Under the pieces are notes generated by a model. It saw only the letters and a program-made list of their open reading frames with translations, ran no database searches and was not told where the DNA came from. Shown in pieces: positions 1 to 12,640 of a stretch of DNA of 64,000 nt. The first letter of the stretch is position 1. Every line of letters begins with the position of its first letter. Origin of the DNA: Dendrolimus kikuchii (lineage: Eukaryota > Arthropoda > Insecta > Lepidoptera > Lasiocampidae); contig CM034406.1 of the NCBI GenBank assembly GCA_019925095.2, forward strand, positions 5,620,388 to 5,684,387, in the 5' to 3' direction. Position numbers and translations under genes: made by a program.

Positions 1-374
1 TGGAATAAATAAAAAAGGGACCGATCCATAAGCCTTTTAGCGATTTGCTGAAAATATTTTCCAAAGCAGCAAAGTGGCAATCAATTAAAGGATTACTCCC
101 GTTGGAAATGTAGAGTTATTAAATTAAAAACAAACCAATGAATTCAATATTCTAACAGAATACAAATGGAAATCACTTAATCAATTTAGACTTATAGGTT
201 TCAAACGAAATGCATTTGTTTGCTACATATCGCTTACATACACTGTGCTTAAATAGGATAATAGACGATTATTTTTGTACAACATTTGTTTATCAGCTAA
301 TAAAAGAAAGTTTTAAGAGATTAATTGCCGCCTTCAGCATGTTTTAAATTCCATTAACTTAAAAAGAAATTAAA

Positions 375-621
375 ATGCCAGACGGTAGGGTATTTGCCCG
401 ACTGGATGGCTACCACCCCTGGTGTAGAGTATGCCGCCATAAAAACCTTAAGCTGTGTTCCGGCATTAGTGACCAGGATCCAGTCTCTCTTAAAAGAGCA
501 GCAGCGCATTTTTAGCACCTTTGGTGTTGCAAATATCCATAGACGATAGTAACTGCTTTCCATCAAGTGGGCCCTCTGGCTGTCTGCTAAACTCCTGCAA
601 TAAAATGAAAAATAAAAAAAA
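375..621 (+). mobile_element. SINE-A copy
   Basis: Reads GCCCGACTGGATGGCTACCA, GTGTTCCGGCATTAGTGACC, CATCAAGTGGGCC and CTCCTGCAATAAAATG, with an A-rich tail at the right. This core recurs at seven places in the window. A pol III B-box-like GGTTCCAGTCTCC lies in the better copies. Confidence 0.65.
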
Positions 622-1072
622 TATCTTCATAATCAAAATATTGACATGTTTGTCGCTGAAAATTATTGTACGCTCACCTAGTCTTTTACTTTGCTTCTGT
701 AGTGGTGAGCATACATGTGTTTACTTCCAATAATGTGACATCATACTTGATCAAAACATAGCACATGATTAATAGGCGGTCCATTATTTCATTATCTCAT
801 ATGTACTCATAATGCAATATGTTTTTCTCCTTCAAATATTTAGAAGATAAAAGTACCAGAATCGCTGATACGCATTGCATTTTATACGACTGATGAATAT
901 TTTAATTTTAAACAGACGGATAATAAGAACGTAATATAAGAAATTGACTAAATTACATAAAATTGATAAGGACATTATCTTAATTTAATTGTTTTATGAA
1001 TAATATATAACTGAAAGAGACATTGTATATTAAATATTTGTTGTAAATCTAATATAATCAATAATATAATCT

Positions 1073-1095
1073 AAATATATATATATATATATATG
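1073..1095. repeat. (TA)n microsatellite
   Basis: A run of TA dinucleotides in AT-rich sequence. Confidence 0.8.
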
Positions 1096-1479
1096 TAGTC
1101 ATAAGGACTACAAACGACTTATAACCAAAAGTACAAAAACAATTGTATGTTTGTCAAGGCGAAACATGTAACTTGACACTTAGCATGACATCTGCAAAAA
1201 TGTCCATGTTGCAACAAATAAATTACTTTGACTTTGAAAATAAATATTTTTATATAACTAAAAATCAGCTCGAAAAGCATTTCGAATTTTACGAGCACGA
1301 AATCAATTCGCGAAATGTCTCTGAGTAAAAGTAAACCCGTTCATTGGACACTAACATGTCTAGCACGTGAACATTTAACTAAAATCAATAAGACAGTTCG
1401 AAAAAGCTAACACAGACTAACACTTGGTTTTTATTAAGATGGATCCACATTTGAAAATCGTGTCATTTTACGGCGGTGC

Positions 1480-1545
1480 AAAAAGCCACGTTCGCAGATT
1501 CGTATCACGAATGTGACAGGCGTCAAAATAACTTGGGACCTTTAT
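1480..1545. repeat. Short dispersed repeat shared with 39361-39420
   Basis: GTTCGCAGATTCGTATCACG AATGTGACAGGCGTCAAAATA against GTTCGCAGAGTCGTATTACG AATATGACAAGTATCAAAATA. Confidence 0.4.
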
Positions 1546-1873
1546 CCCATGTCTTGCACCGAACAGTATGTATTACTTGTATAGTTATAATGGCACGTGT
1601 CAATATCAGAATAGTCGTCTAATATCCCAGATTCTGTTACGTTGTACCGATTTATTTCATGATCGCGTATTTACAATTATATCCACTCTTTATCTATATA
1701 TACTTAACACAACATAAGGTAAATATTAAAAAAAAAATATAATGCCTTTCTCTCGTCACATGTAGGGATACTTCAACATTTAAATTCTTTCCAAAAATCA
1801 AGTCTTTATCTTCGCATCATTGGACAAGTGTCTCTGCTCTTATTTTTCTAGAATCGGGCCTATATACACTCTG

Positions 1874-2208
1874 TTTTTTAATTACCTGGACTAAAGTAAC
1901 AGCTGCGATCAACCTTTTTTTTAATGTTGCAAGCTTGGAGCATAGTGTTATAGTATGTATGACTCATTCATAAATGAGTTGTGTGAGATGTTGATTCGAC
2001 TCACCACTGTGAGTTGAACTTCCCACTGTGAATTGAATCCTATAGAAATTCTATATAATTCAACTCAGGTCATATATTCCTATATATGACCAGCAGATTC
2101 AGCTCACAGTGGTGAGTTGAATCAACAACTCACACAGCACTATTGTGAAAGCTTGCAACATAAAAAATGTTTATCGCAGCTGTCATTTTAGTTCATGTAA
2201 TTAAAAAT
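1874..2208. mobile_element. Palindromic MITE, family M1
   Basis: The ends TTTTTAATTACCTGGACTAA and the complement of TAGTTCATGTAATTAAAAA are inverted. Inner arms also pair (ATTCGACTCACCACTGTGAG with CTCACAGTGGTGAGTTGAAT). A second copy lies at 23595-23766. Confidence 0.7.
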
Positions 2209-4079
2209 CAAATTATAGTTAATTACTAAAATAAAAATCTAAGCTTATAAAGTTAAGTGACTTTTGAATATTTATAATTATGCTGTTTATATAGTAAAAT
2301 AAAAGATAAACAAATCATCAAGGTTATGTTCAAAAATTCTTTCTTTTTGCTTTTATATATTTTTTGTAACTGACAGTTTTGTAAATTATTTTTTTTTTAA
2401 ATCAATTAGTTTTGGAAAATATTCTAACTTGCTTACACTTAAGATATCAGTGGTGGTTTTGATATTACGTAAAGGCATACATACTAAATGTTAAGAACTT
2501 TTATCCAAAGCCGCTTTTTGATTTGTGGATGCAACAGCGGTTCGGAATTGGTATGCTCGGTATAAGCAGTACTGAAAGATTACTGAGCGCCATATTTTGA
2601 GAGTGGTACATATTGAGCGAATTAGGAAATGTTCATAAAAATTTCGCACCGCTACTGCCCCGACAATATGGAAAGTCTTATTTTACTTACAACCAACACC
2701 GTATTTACTTTATAAGTTCGTGGGTTTTTCTATGCAATACTTTTGTAGTAATTTCTATTAAAACAATTTCTAACTCGAATACTAACGTCATAAACTTTAT
2801 AATAACCAACAAAATGCTATTTTCATTTATAATCATTAAATAACAAAACGCTTGTAACAGAATGAAAACATTAACTGTATGTTGTACGTAGCACGCATGG
2901 AGGCCCCAAATTTCTGCCACGCCGCGGGCTCAAGTCCCGCCTGTTGCAGTTCAGGTCTAACCGAGGGTACGTCACTAACGGCACGTGATTGGTCAGATCA
3001 TAATTAGAAAACAACTTACTAAGGACCTATTCACACGAGAAAGATTCGTGTTTTTTGCAGTATCATCATTTTTCACGATACGTGATATTTTTTGACGGCG
3101 GTGATGGTTTTTAAATGGCTATGTTCACTCGAATCATGAATCGTGAAAACTGCCGCATAAATCTTAAATGATACACTATCTTTTAAAAATCAAGTTCGTC
3201 AAAAAACACGAATCGTTATTTTTTGTGACAGTAGTTCGTCCTAGACTAAACTCTGAATCACGAATCAAGTGGGAACATCTATCTATTCGGACATTTAGAC
3301 GAATTGCGAAAAAACTCGTTTCTGTAAACAAAGTGAACGTGCATCAGTCATGACGTATCGTTTTTATTAAGAATCTTCAATGATGGGTCCCGTGTTAATC
3401 GGCTTTAAGAATTTATGTATTGTGACTTTATAATAACAGCCTATAAGTCCCACTGCTGGATTTCGCTCTCATCATTTTTAGGGAAGAGTATTTCCTGGTA
3501 GTGGTGGATGCTGCAGTAGTTGTTGGAGTGCTGGTGGTTTTTGTAGTACTTTGAAAGTTTCAAGGATTTCTTCTTCCAGTAGTAGCGCTTGGATGCTGAT
3601 CCCTGGAGTTGTCGGTTCAACCTAGTAGTTGTAGTCCTATATTACGATGTTATTAGCAAGTCATTATTTTACATGTATGTATAATTATATATACACCCTA
3701 ATGTAACCAATCATTAATGACGTTATTTTTAAAGCTATAAACAAGACGCATTTGGCATTTGGCACAGTCACTGTTTAGGTCAATCATGTCTATTGGTTCA
3801 TTGATCATTCGTTTAATTATATGATCAGATTTAAATCAGTCAAACCGACATCTTCCGATCTGTGCCTTTCTAAGGAGGCTCCCTGGCCATTGAAAAGTGT
3901 CATCACGGGACGGCACTGAAGCGACACCGCCGCCGCCCCACCACACACGAGACATTAAATCGAATATCGCCTAAACGTTCGCGCGCGGACGACCGACCCG
4001 CTCCGCAGCCGGGGTAATCTAAACAAATATTATAAAGAGGCAACATATTTATTTTTGAATGTTTGTAACGAATAAACTG
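2209..4079. other. No gene seen; small GC-rich island near 3860-4016
   Basis: Mostly AT-rich with one foldback. The island (GACACCGCCGCCGCCCCACC, CGCGCGCGGACGACCGACCC) has no open frame of note and no identifiable function. Confidence 0.5.
3043..3215. repeat. Foldback repeat
   Basis: GATTCGTGTTTTTTG at the left pairs with CAAAAAACACGAATC at the right (about 3197-3212). Internal GATAC/ATCATGAATCGTGA pieces repeat the same theme. Probably a MITE. Confidence 0.45.
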
Positions 4080-4350
4080 AAAAATTACTGGACCGATTTC
4101 AAAAATTCTATCTCCATTCGAATGCTACATTATCCCTGATTAATATAGGAAGTATAAAAATTAGGAATCTGTAAACAAAATTCTTGACGCTGAAATCGGG
4201 TTTTACCATATTGAGGACATTTCATGTGTCTTTGACTGGGTCCCGGGGTGGTTTAAATTTACAATTAGGCCTGGTAGGTGGCGCTGGAATCGAGTTCTAG
4301 ATTTTTATTTTTCAGGGCATAGCAACGTCTTCCAATACAGCTAGTTTTTA
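4080..4350 (-). repeat. Fragment of the ACGTTGTTCTGCC repeat
   Basis: ATTACTGGACCGATTTCA near the left, then GGCCTGGTAGGTGGCGCTGG, TTATTTTTCAGGGCATAGCA and ACAGCTAGTTTTT, reverse of the 7803 copy. Confidence 0.45.
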
Positions 4351-5944
4351 ATAATTTAGCCACCCTATTGTGTGACAAAAAAGACTCCTTAATACCGTTG
4401 TGTGCAATAAGTTAAAAACCTCAACGACAGCTGCTATACAACTTGCTTGGCTTGCCGAATTAGGAAAAGTACAGTTCCGGGAGGCCAGGGTTAGTGGCTT
4501 GATTTTCCTTCCTATATAATCAATCGGATGCAACGATTGATCTCATAGTGCTGCCGTCAACTCTTCTTGAGTTAATTTTCGAAGTCCACACCAGTCCAAG
4601 AGATAGGTCGATTATATATAACCGCCACTGCGTGGTGTTCTATACGAGAGGTGGAGAAGGACCTCAAAAATGTATCCTTGGCTACACAAGTCAGTATCAC
4701 TAACATTATCCCAGATGAAGCAGGAAGATAACAATTCCGTTAATGCCTAAATGGCTACCTAACCCTAATAATATTAAGAGAAATTATTCCTACAATATAT
4801 TTTCCCTCGGCGAAAACAAAAAACTCGCCATCTCAGATTAGCGCTATTCGTGAAATATCTGCAGGATTCATATCTATATTGCTAAACCTTTTTCACGCTG
4901 TCGGCCGTTTGATTGAGTACATGCCGACGTGGTAAGATAAAGCGTACAGTCAGCGGGTTAAAGACTGTTAATAATCATATTCGATAAGCGAATATATTTC
5001 TAACTATACCTTGTTTTTTCATAAGAAATAAATGTTGTGAAATGAAATTCTAGCTAAATAGGGTATTTATACTGTTTCGAAGCGTTTATTTTACTTTTGA
5101 CGTTTGCACGTCTCTCAAGTTTCTTTTCTTAACAGTAAAGCCCACATGAAACAAATGACATGATTGTCGTACTTTATTGCTGTGGGTGACGTAACAATGT
5201 TGTTCCGTAAGTCAAGTGACGCACAGACTATTTAACCATCGATACTATACGTAAATAAATCCAAAATAATCGATTTGTAAATGAAATATGATCTACTTTA
5301 TAGAAAAATAATATGGCAATTATTATAAGTGCTGTTTTCTTGGCTTACTTAATATATGTAAAATATGTTAATTGAAATGTAGGTATATGTATTACACGAT
5401 ATAGTATTTGTAACAAAAATATATAAATAAGTTAAACTGATTAAAACTTATTTATAAATTAAGTAGATTTTTATAACAAAACGAGTCGACAACGCATTAG
5501 GACATTACTAATTGATCCGTCGTCGAGTTGCCAAAAGTAAAATAAATGCTTGGAAAGTAGATGATTAATTTAAAAAAGCTTTGACTTCAATAGCTAACTT
5601 TAGTATGTGTGGGTCTCGCTCTGCCTTGTACCTTCGTTGTGTGAAAGATATACGCAAGTTTGATGGAAATATAGTTCATTGAGTTTAAAAAAATTGCGAA
5701 CTGATTTGATACGTGTTTGAAACAATGTAGAAATTACAAAAGTACTGATATACGCCATTTGTGTGGTTGTAAACCAAACATAGAACATCAGTAAATAGTG
5801 TAATTGATTGCAAAAAATTGTATGTATATATGTCAAAATTATCTTCTACAGAAAAACAGTGTATAGCTGTGCTGACCGCTTCGTTTGCGTGAGATCTTGT
5901 GTTTATGTTCGTATCTTCTGAACTCGACAAAATGTCAAAACATT
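4351..5944. other. No gene seen
   Basis: AT-rich intergenic or intronic DNA without recognisable repeats or ORFs. Confidence 0.5.
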
Positions 5945-6098
5945 GTTTTTTTTTATTGCAGTCGGTATACCCTAGGCCGGGGGTGGTAGCCATCCAGTCG
6001 GGCAAATGCCCTACCACCTGGCTATGGGTTGTTTTGTCGCCTCTTACGACAGGCCGCCCGGCCGCAGGAATTAGTATTTTTAACCATACCTGCACGGA
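5945..6098 (-). mobile_element. SINE-A copy, internally deleted
   Basis: T run plus ATTGCAG at the left, then GGTGGTAGCCATCCAGTCGG and CGACAGGCCGCCCGGCCGCA; the middle of the element is missing. Confidence 0.65.
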
Positions 6099-6645
6099 TA
6101 AAATGGATTACTTTGGTTGATTCATCCAAATTGAAAGACAGAAATGAACCGTCTAATGTCGGCTTAAGCAATTTTCTAGAAATCTTATTTTTATTTAATT
6201 TAACCAGCTTGATTCTTTACGCCCTCTTGAGCTGCTTACATTAATATTCACTTCAAGATAAAGACCGTATTTTAAAGCAAATTAAATTTACAATTAACTT
6301 TCTTTAAGTGTGAACATTATATGGAGCATTGAATCATTAATGGCTTGAAGACAAGAAATATTGCTTTCAGGGTGCGAGGATACCCCATTCGTTAAGTTAA
6401 TGATACGTTAAGTGATATACCTTTGTGCTTAAGTTAATTTCAACACTTAACTAAGAGCTTAGTTTGATGTAGCAGGTGGGTTGTTGGATTGATAGGCCCT
6501 TTAAAGTTTATAGATCTTAAAATTGATAATTGAACTTTTCTATAAAGCCAATATTAGACGATTCATTCCTGACTTTCAATTTGATTGAATTAACCAAAGT
6601 GATCTATAAAGTTCATTCAATGTTATTGAACGTCATCACGTACGT

Positions 6646-6988
6646 CACATATGAAACGTCAAGTATTTTTTTTATTATGGCATTCTACCAGCCAGTATTT
6701 TTTTGTCACTAATGATAGTAAATATTTACCTCAAATTATGTAAATAAAAAAATAATTTAGTGAAAAGTAATTTATAAGTATAAAATAACGTTACAAAATA
6801 TTTTATTACAATTTATGCCGCGATTTAACAATGTCCTTAAAAAAATTGGGACATGAATTGCATGTATTATTTATAGTTCGCATATTTTTTGACAACGGGG
6901 AAAATCGTGTCCTAAGGACGAAAGGTGCTGTTTTCATGCCTGTGATTAGGCAACTCCAAGCGTACTTTCAGAATATGAGAAATAAAAA
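6646..6988 (+). repeat. Dispersed repeat R370, copy 1
   Basis: Collinear with 10685-11048 in the same orientation. Shared runs include CGTCACATATGAAACGTCAA, GTCACTAATGATAGTAAATA, GTGAAAAGTAATTTATAAGT and GGCAACTC-AAGCGTACTT. An ORF inside (6831-7046) is not conserved in the second copy. Confidence 0.75.
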
Positions 6989-7149
6989 ATGTTTAATCAT
7001 AAAGTCCTTGTGTGGTCAAACGATAAAAACGGTGATACATTATTAACTCTACGGAACCTTTCACTTTGCGTGGAATGAAATAAAAAAGAAGAAAGAAAAT
7101 CATTTTACCTCATCAATCATAAATAATGATCTAGAGGGAACTTCCCGCC

Positions 7150-7330
7150 GCGGTTTTCCCCTTGCGCTGTGACATGGGGTTTTTTTTAAAAGGGCGTTAT
7201 AAAATTTCTTAGAGTCGGCAAAGCGTTGGCGATACCTCTGGTACTGCAAACGTCCATAGGCGACGGTAAACACTTTCCACCAGGTGGGCGCCTTCTGCCT
7301 GTTTGCCTGCTTCAGGCTATAAAAAATCAG
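7150..7330 (+). mobile_element. SINE-B copy
   Basis: GCGCTGTGACATGGGGTT, GCAAAGCGTTGGCGATACC, CATAGGCGACGGTAAACACT, CTGCCTGTTTGCCTGCTTCA then ATAAAAAA. Collinear with 25005-25128. Confidence 0.55.
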
Positions 7331-7802
7331 GATAAATTACATTACATGTTATATAATTACTGACAGAATTAAAAGTCAAATAAAATTTTACCGTCGGACA
7401 ACCAAACGCACTGGATTGAGCCACCGTTACATAGTGGAAACACCACCAGTCATTTTTTCTGGTGCGCACTGCCGAGGAGTGGAATAATTTGCCGGAGTCT
7501 GTTTTTTCTGACAAATACAATCTTGAAACCTTCAAGTCACTAGTGAATAGGTATCTTCTAGGTAAACGTGCTCCATCTTGATTGCGTCATCACTCAACCG
7601 CAGGTGAGACAGTGGTCAAACGCAAACCTGTACTTCCATATTAATAAAAAACATCCATTGATATTAAAATAAATTAAGATTGACACGGTCTAACACGACA
7701 CGGTCTTGTTTACTGCTGAAAAAGCTTTAAATTTTAAAAAAGGTTTACCTTCTGCTTTGCTATAAAGAATTATTAGTAGCATGAATTAAACTTTTATAAT
7801 AA

Positions 7803-8010
7803 ACTAGCTGTCCCGGCAGACGTTGTTCTGCCCTGAAGAAATAAAATTTAGAACCCGATTGCAGCGCCACCTACCGGGTCTAATTGTGAATCTAAACCAT
7901 CCTCGAATCCACTTGAATTTCACAAAAAAATTCATTCAAATCGGTCCAGCCGTTTAGGAGGAGTTCACTGTCAACACACGTACAGAAGAATTATGTATAT
8001 AAAGATAAAA
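7803..8010 (+). repeat. Dispersed repeat ACGTTGTTCTGCC
   Basis: ACTAGCTGTCCCGGCAGACG TTGTTCTGCCC, GCAGCGCCACCTACCGGGTC, AAATCGGTCCAGCCGTTTAG and an ATTATGTATATAAAGAT end. Reverse fragments lie at 4080-4350 and 13925-14005; a plus fragment at 20690-20820. Confidence 0.55.
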
Positions 8011-8365
8011 ATCATCGAACAAACTATAAAAATTTCAAGTCTTATGTTTGAGAAAACTTTCTCCAAGACGTCCTATGACCCCTGACCTATTTCCATTACT
8101 GTGTTTTATGGCCCCTTGGCTGTGCCAATAACCCCATAGCTCAGCCATGGTGACAGTTTAGTTTGACCTGTTATTTACTGGAGAAACTCCGATTGGGGAA
8201 GAATTATCGGTTTTTTCGATTTTTTTTCAAAAGTTAATGCGATTATAAAAGAAGATTAAATACATTATCAGAAACGAATATCTCTTAATGGCTTTTTATG
8301 TAAGTCAATAATATATTGTGGCGAGATGTTCGCTTTCAAAGTCGTAGAAAGTGTTGCCCTCTAAC

Positions 8366-8668
8366 TTTTTTTATTGCATAAGTTTGGCAGATAGGCAGAT
8401 GCCTCGCCTACTAGAAACCGGTTACCTTCGCCTATGGACATTTGCAACACTAAAGCTGCTACCATTGTGCTGCCGCTCTCTAAAGGGAGACTTGAACCTG
8501 GCCGCTAATGCCAGAACACAGCTCAAGGTTGTTATGGCCGCATACTCTAAACCAAGGTGGTAGCCATACAGATGAACAAATACCCTACCACCTGGCTGTG
8601 AGTTGTTTTCTCGCCTCTTACGACAGGCCATCCGGCTGCAAGAAATTTTGTATACTTTCTCCGTTTCT
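8366..8668 (-). mobile_element. SINE-A copy, diverged
   Basis: TTTTTTATTGCATAAGTTTG at the left, then GGACATTTGCAACACTAAAG and CTCTTACGACAGGCCATCCG at the right; minus orientation. Confidence 0.65.
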
Positions 8669-8796
8669 GGAAGTTTAGGAGTATGAAGTGAAGAATTCTG
8701 AATAAATTTAAAGTTCAAATACTTTCAAGGAAAATTGAATAGAACCAAATCTCTTCAGTAGTTTTTGTAGTCTGTAATGTACACAACTTACAATTG

Positions 8797-8918
8797 AGAT
8801 CGGCAGGTTTCTAAAATTTCAAGTAAAATACTTTAAAAATTGGATTGAACAAGATGCGCTCAGTATTCATTGAGACATTTACGTATTTTCAATTAAATGT
8901 TTTTTTTATAATTAAGGA
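8797..8918 (+). repeat. Direct repeat D120, copy 1
   Basis: Aligns with 9666-9786: GATCG-CAG-TTTCTAA, AAATTGG-TTGA, CAGTATTC, GAGACATTTA/TAGACATTTA, TTAAATGT, TTTTATAATT. The two copies flank about 750 bp containing nested inverted repeats. Confidence 0.55.
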
Positions 8919-9188
8919 ATTAAAGAATTAATTCAAAACCATTAACATAGGTGTACACAGAATCATATGGTATCGCAAACAACTGCTCTAGTATAATATT
9001 GCGTAGTGCCCACTTCTAGACAATTCGATTGTTATACATTATAAAAAGAAACTTTTATCTTATAGTTTACTTAATACATTTCAAAATTACTTCGTGTTAA
9101 CATTTATAATATATATGGAAATGTATATGTGTTTGATTGTATGTGTATGTTTGTGTACATGTGAATGTGTGAGTGTGCGATTACAGAC

Positions 9189-9398
9189 ATATAGTCAAGG
9201 TGGCGAAGTCCGTCAGTGGGGTAAGTTCATACACCGCTCGTTTTATAACTTTTTTAAACGGACGACAAATCAAAGACAGAATTCAATGGTGTCTTAGCTT
9301 TACTGACAGAATTGATGTCGTTGTAACTATTCAAACACGGAAAAAATTTAAGATGTATTGAGTTCCCCCTCTGAAGGACTTCGCCACCTTGACTATAT
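9189..9398. repeat. 210-bp foldback with 23-bp perfect arms
   Basis: ATATAGTCAAGGTGGCGAAG TCC at 9189-9211 is the exact reverse complement of 9376-9398. Short overlapping ORFs cross it without a recognisable product. Confidence 0.65.
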
Positions 9399-9632
9399 CG
9401 AGCCTTTACCGCCATTTTATCATAAGCAACATTTCGACCTAATTATATTTTTTGTTATAAGAGCTATTTTAAACTATAATTTTGTTTTAAGACTTTCAAT
9501 TTTAGTTAGATTAGACCCCACTGAATCAAAAACTGTCAGTTTTAGAACAAAATAATATTTTAAAATACCTCTTGCAACGAAAAATGTACTTAGGTGTCGC
9601 TTAGAATAAAATGGCGGTAAACGCTCGATATA
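9395..9632. repeat. Second foldback sharing an arm with the first
   Basis: TATATCGAGC-CTTTACCGCC and ATTTTATCATAAGC (9395-9428) pair with GCTTAGAATAAAATGGCGGT and AAACGCTCGATATA (9599-9632). The first foldback's right arm overlaps this one's left arm. Confidence 0.55.
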
Positions 9633-9665
9633 TACTAGTATAGTCAGTTTAGTAAATTATCGGTG

Positions 9666-9786
9666 CGATCGACAGTTTTCTAAGTTATCAAATAAAACAC
9701 TTTTAAAATTGGTTTGATCTTTTTACGGTCAGTATTCTTGTAGACATTTAGGTAGTTTCTCTTAAATGTCGTTTTTATAATTCTGG
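9666..9786 (+). repeat. Direct repeat D120, copy 2
   Basis: Partner of 8797-8918, same orientation. Confidence 0.55.
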
Positions 9787-10296
9787 AGCTGTCTGTATTG
9801 TCCATAAAATAATGAATGGTAAAATAAAATGTATTTGGTGTGGAATGTGGACTGCCACGCACTTGTCGTAATGTCATATATTGATATCGATTATTGTTAC
9901 GTGAACTGTCACGAATTTTGCTTTAACTACTTACGCCAAAGATAGAGCCACTATGTCTACAACTCCAGACAGTATATTTGTTCAAAGGAAGCAATATAGT
10001 TGTAAAATTCAGATAGATGAGCTATTACAAACAGCCTGATTGAATTAGAGCGAGTCAGTCTCACGAGTTTTCACATTAGTTTAAAAGAACCAGGACTTTG
10101 TTCCATTGCTGGGAATTTTTAATGTACTAGGTATTATAAGCAATATAGAACAAAATCTCTTAATCTAACGACAAAGAGGCAAAATGTACTTATAATCATC
10201 AAAGCAGAATACTTCTTCCATGGTTTTAATAGCAGCCGTTAAATGTCCCACTAATAATTTTTATAAGAAAATACATGGGATCTACCCCCAAATCCC

Positions 10297-10415
10297 TTCT
10301 ACTTCACCCCCCTATCCCATTACAAAGACTAGCAACATGTTGGCATCGCCCTTGGTGTTGCAGTGTCTATTGTCGACGACAACCACTTACCTTCCATTAC
10401 AGGCTTTTTCAAATA
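10297..10415 (+). mobile_element. SINE-B fragment
   Basis: Pyrimidine-rich CCCCCCTATCCCATT, then GCATCGCCCTTGGTGTTGCA and ACAACCACTTACCTTCCATT. Confidence 0.4.
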
Positions 10416-10684
10416 GGACAGTGTGGTAAAAATTCTAAGTATAAAATTATTATTAAATAGTAACAAGATTATAATAGATTGTTACACGAGAGGTGAAAGA
10501 TACCTATTTAGGCATGAGACGGTTTGGCGCACGAGCGTGTAATTAGGCCTGTCACCCGAGATTAATACTGTGCTCTTTATTTTGAATAAAGGAAAGTAAA
10601 AAAAACTAATAGTTAAACAGCTAACTAATTCGTTGATGAAATCAGGCGTTAAATCCATATCTAAATCTAATGATCTCATTTAAT

Positions 10685-11048
10685 ACGTCACATATGAAAC
10701 GTCAAGTAATTTTTTTTTACTGTGGCATTCCACCAGCCAGTATTTTTTTGTCACTAATGATAGTAAATATTTAGCTTAAATTTATATTAATTTTAATAAT
10801 ATTATTTTAGTGAAAAGTAATTTATAAGTATAAAATGAGATAACAACATTGTTGATATTTTTTATTACAAGTTATGCCGCTATTTAACAGTGGTTGTTAA
10901 AAAAGTTGAGACACGAGTCGCGTGCGTTATCGATGGTTCGCATAGTTTTTAAATTGTTGACAGCAGGGAAAATCGTTTCCCGGGGATGAAAAGTACTGTT
11001 TTCATCTCTGTGATCCGGCAACTCTAAGCGTACTTGCAGAATATGAGT
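10685..11048 (+). repeat. Dispersed repeat R370, copy 2
   Basis: Partner of 6646-6988; scattered substitutions and small indels, with no frame preserved, suggest an old noncoding element. Confidence 0.75.
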
Positions 11049-11072
11049 AATGATAAATATATTTTATACTAG

Positions 11073-11290
11073 GTTATGCCCGCGACTTCGTCCACGCTTG
11101 TCTTGAAATTCCCGCGGGATTCCCGGGACACATCATAAAAAAAATTTAAGCTATCGTTTTAGTGAAAACTGTGTCGGGATAAGCTAATTTTTATTCACCC
11201 TTACTATTACAAACCGCTACCGGGAAAATTTCCCCGGGATTCCCAAGAATTCCCTATTTTCACACATTTTATTACAGAACCTATCGAAAA
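11073..11290 (+). repeat. Dispersed repeat CGACTTCG
   Basis: TATGCCCGCGACTTCGTCCA opens it; TTGAAATTCCCGCGGGATTC and CCGGGAAAATTTCCCCGGGA follow. An inverted relative lies at 34870-35090. The opening block is a hallmark of lepidopteran genomes as I know them. Confidence 0.55.
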
Positions 11291-12348
11291 TCATCAATTA
11301 CGGTTCAAATATCCAAGGCCTTAAAATTGTATTGTAAACAATGTAAAATTAAGTGAAGCACTCACGTCGCCTGTAAAAGGAATTAAGAGTTTAATAAAAT
11401 TCCTCTAGTATGGGTAAGCACGCAGCTATCTCACGTGCCTACCATATAGGGCTGTCACCTTTATACGAGCGTCGAACGCTATATCAGCTCAAAAAAATGC
11501 GCTAGAGGAGCTAGATTCCGTTAGACGATCAAAATTAAAAATACTACTAGATTACATGCTAAATTTTAAAAGGTTGTAGAATAAACTGACAATTATTTTG
11601 GAGTGCGTCTCACGAAAAAAGTCCCGCGGCAAAAATGGAACTAGTTACATATACAGATTAACCCAGCCACGTTGTTATGTTGTTTTTATCAAGTGTTATA
11701 TTAAATCGAACTAAACTTTCTAAAATTATTTTGTCTTTCCAACATGACCGTAGGCGCCCACGGACGGACTTCTTTCTTGAGACAAAATTTAATAACAATA
11801 CAACAAGAACGTTGACGGTTGACGTGGTAGACCCATACTGGGATCAATATCTTGATACAACAGAATATCGATGTGCATATTAGGATTGAGATAATCATGT
11901 CTCGTACAGTGAATGAGAGTTCCACTGCCGACTTCTCCTCAGGGCTGGATCTAGGGGCAAGCTGGAGCCCATGCCCGGGCGGCCTATTCAAATGGCGACA
12001 AATTTAAACTTCGCAAATAAATACACAACTCATCGTTGACGCAACTTTGACCACTGAGACGTCCAGTACTTTAAGCACATAGATATACATTTCACGTGGT
12101 GCGTAGGCATAGGCTAAAAACCACAGATGCACGCGTGTCCATCAGTGGGCGTCTGATAGCTGGTATGATAATGATGATGTTTAAGGTAAAAATATAGGCG
12201 AACTGGGGCGGCAATTTTTAGTTTTAACACCTCCTCGATAAAATTCAAGATCTAGGTCTGCTTCCCTTTTCCCATTCTTCATCTCATTTCCACCCTCGAT
12301 CTATATCCCATCTCTCCTACTATCCCAGCCTTATTATCTTGAAGAGAG

Positions 12349-12556
12349 TGCCCCGTATATGATGGAGGAGCGAGATAGAATGCTCCTCCGTCTCAAAGGA
12401 AGTTCTTCCAGCGAGGCTATTGTTGTTCCTCGCAGGCCTAGGACCATCTAATTATTGTTGACAATTTGTATATATTCTTCGTACGTTTCGGAAATCGTTT
12501 GCGACTTCAATTGTTGTACAGCGCCATCTATTGGTGTGTAAGTTTTCTACTACAAT
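12349..12556 (+). repeat. Dispersed repeat, inverted relative to 41937-42146
   Basis: GGAGGAGCGAGATAGAATGC, AGGCCTAGG, ACGTTTCGGAAA and ACAGCGCCATCTATTGG have their reverse complements in the same order in the later copy. Confidence 0.65.
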
Positions 12557-12640
12557 CTCGCCCCAGCCCCCATTCCATTCCCTCTATCCCATCTTACAGA
12601 CTGGCAACGCGTAAGCATTGTCTCTGGTGTTAGGTCAGGA
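12545..12640 (+). mobile_element. SINE-B 5' fragment
   Basis: CCATTCCATTCCCTCTATCC, then CTGGCAACGCGTAAGCATTG; the pyrimidine-rich head plus the start of the core. Confidence 0.35.

Larger units (their letters stand above)
622..1873. other. No gene seen
   Basis: AT-rich filler with a (TA)n run and one short dispersed repeat. Short ORFs are at chance length. Confidence 0.6.

Noticed and set aside
3855..3867. TCTTCCGATCT, identical to the end of an Illumina adapter
   Set aside because: Only 11 bases match and the flanks do not continue as adapter on either side; a chance match is plausible.
5685..6095. 136-codon minus-strand ORF
   Set aside because: The N-terminal part is SINE-A and the rest is low-complexity AT-rich sequence.
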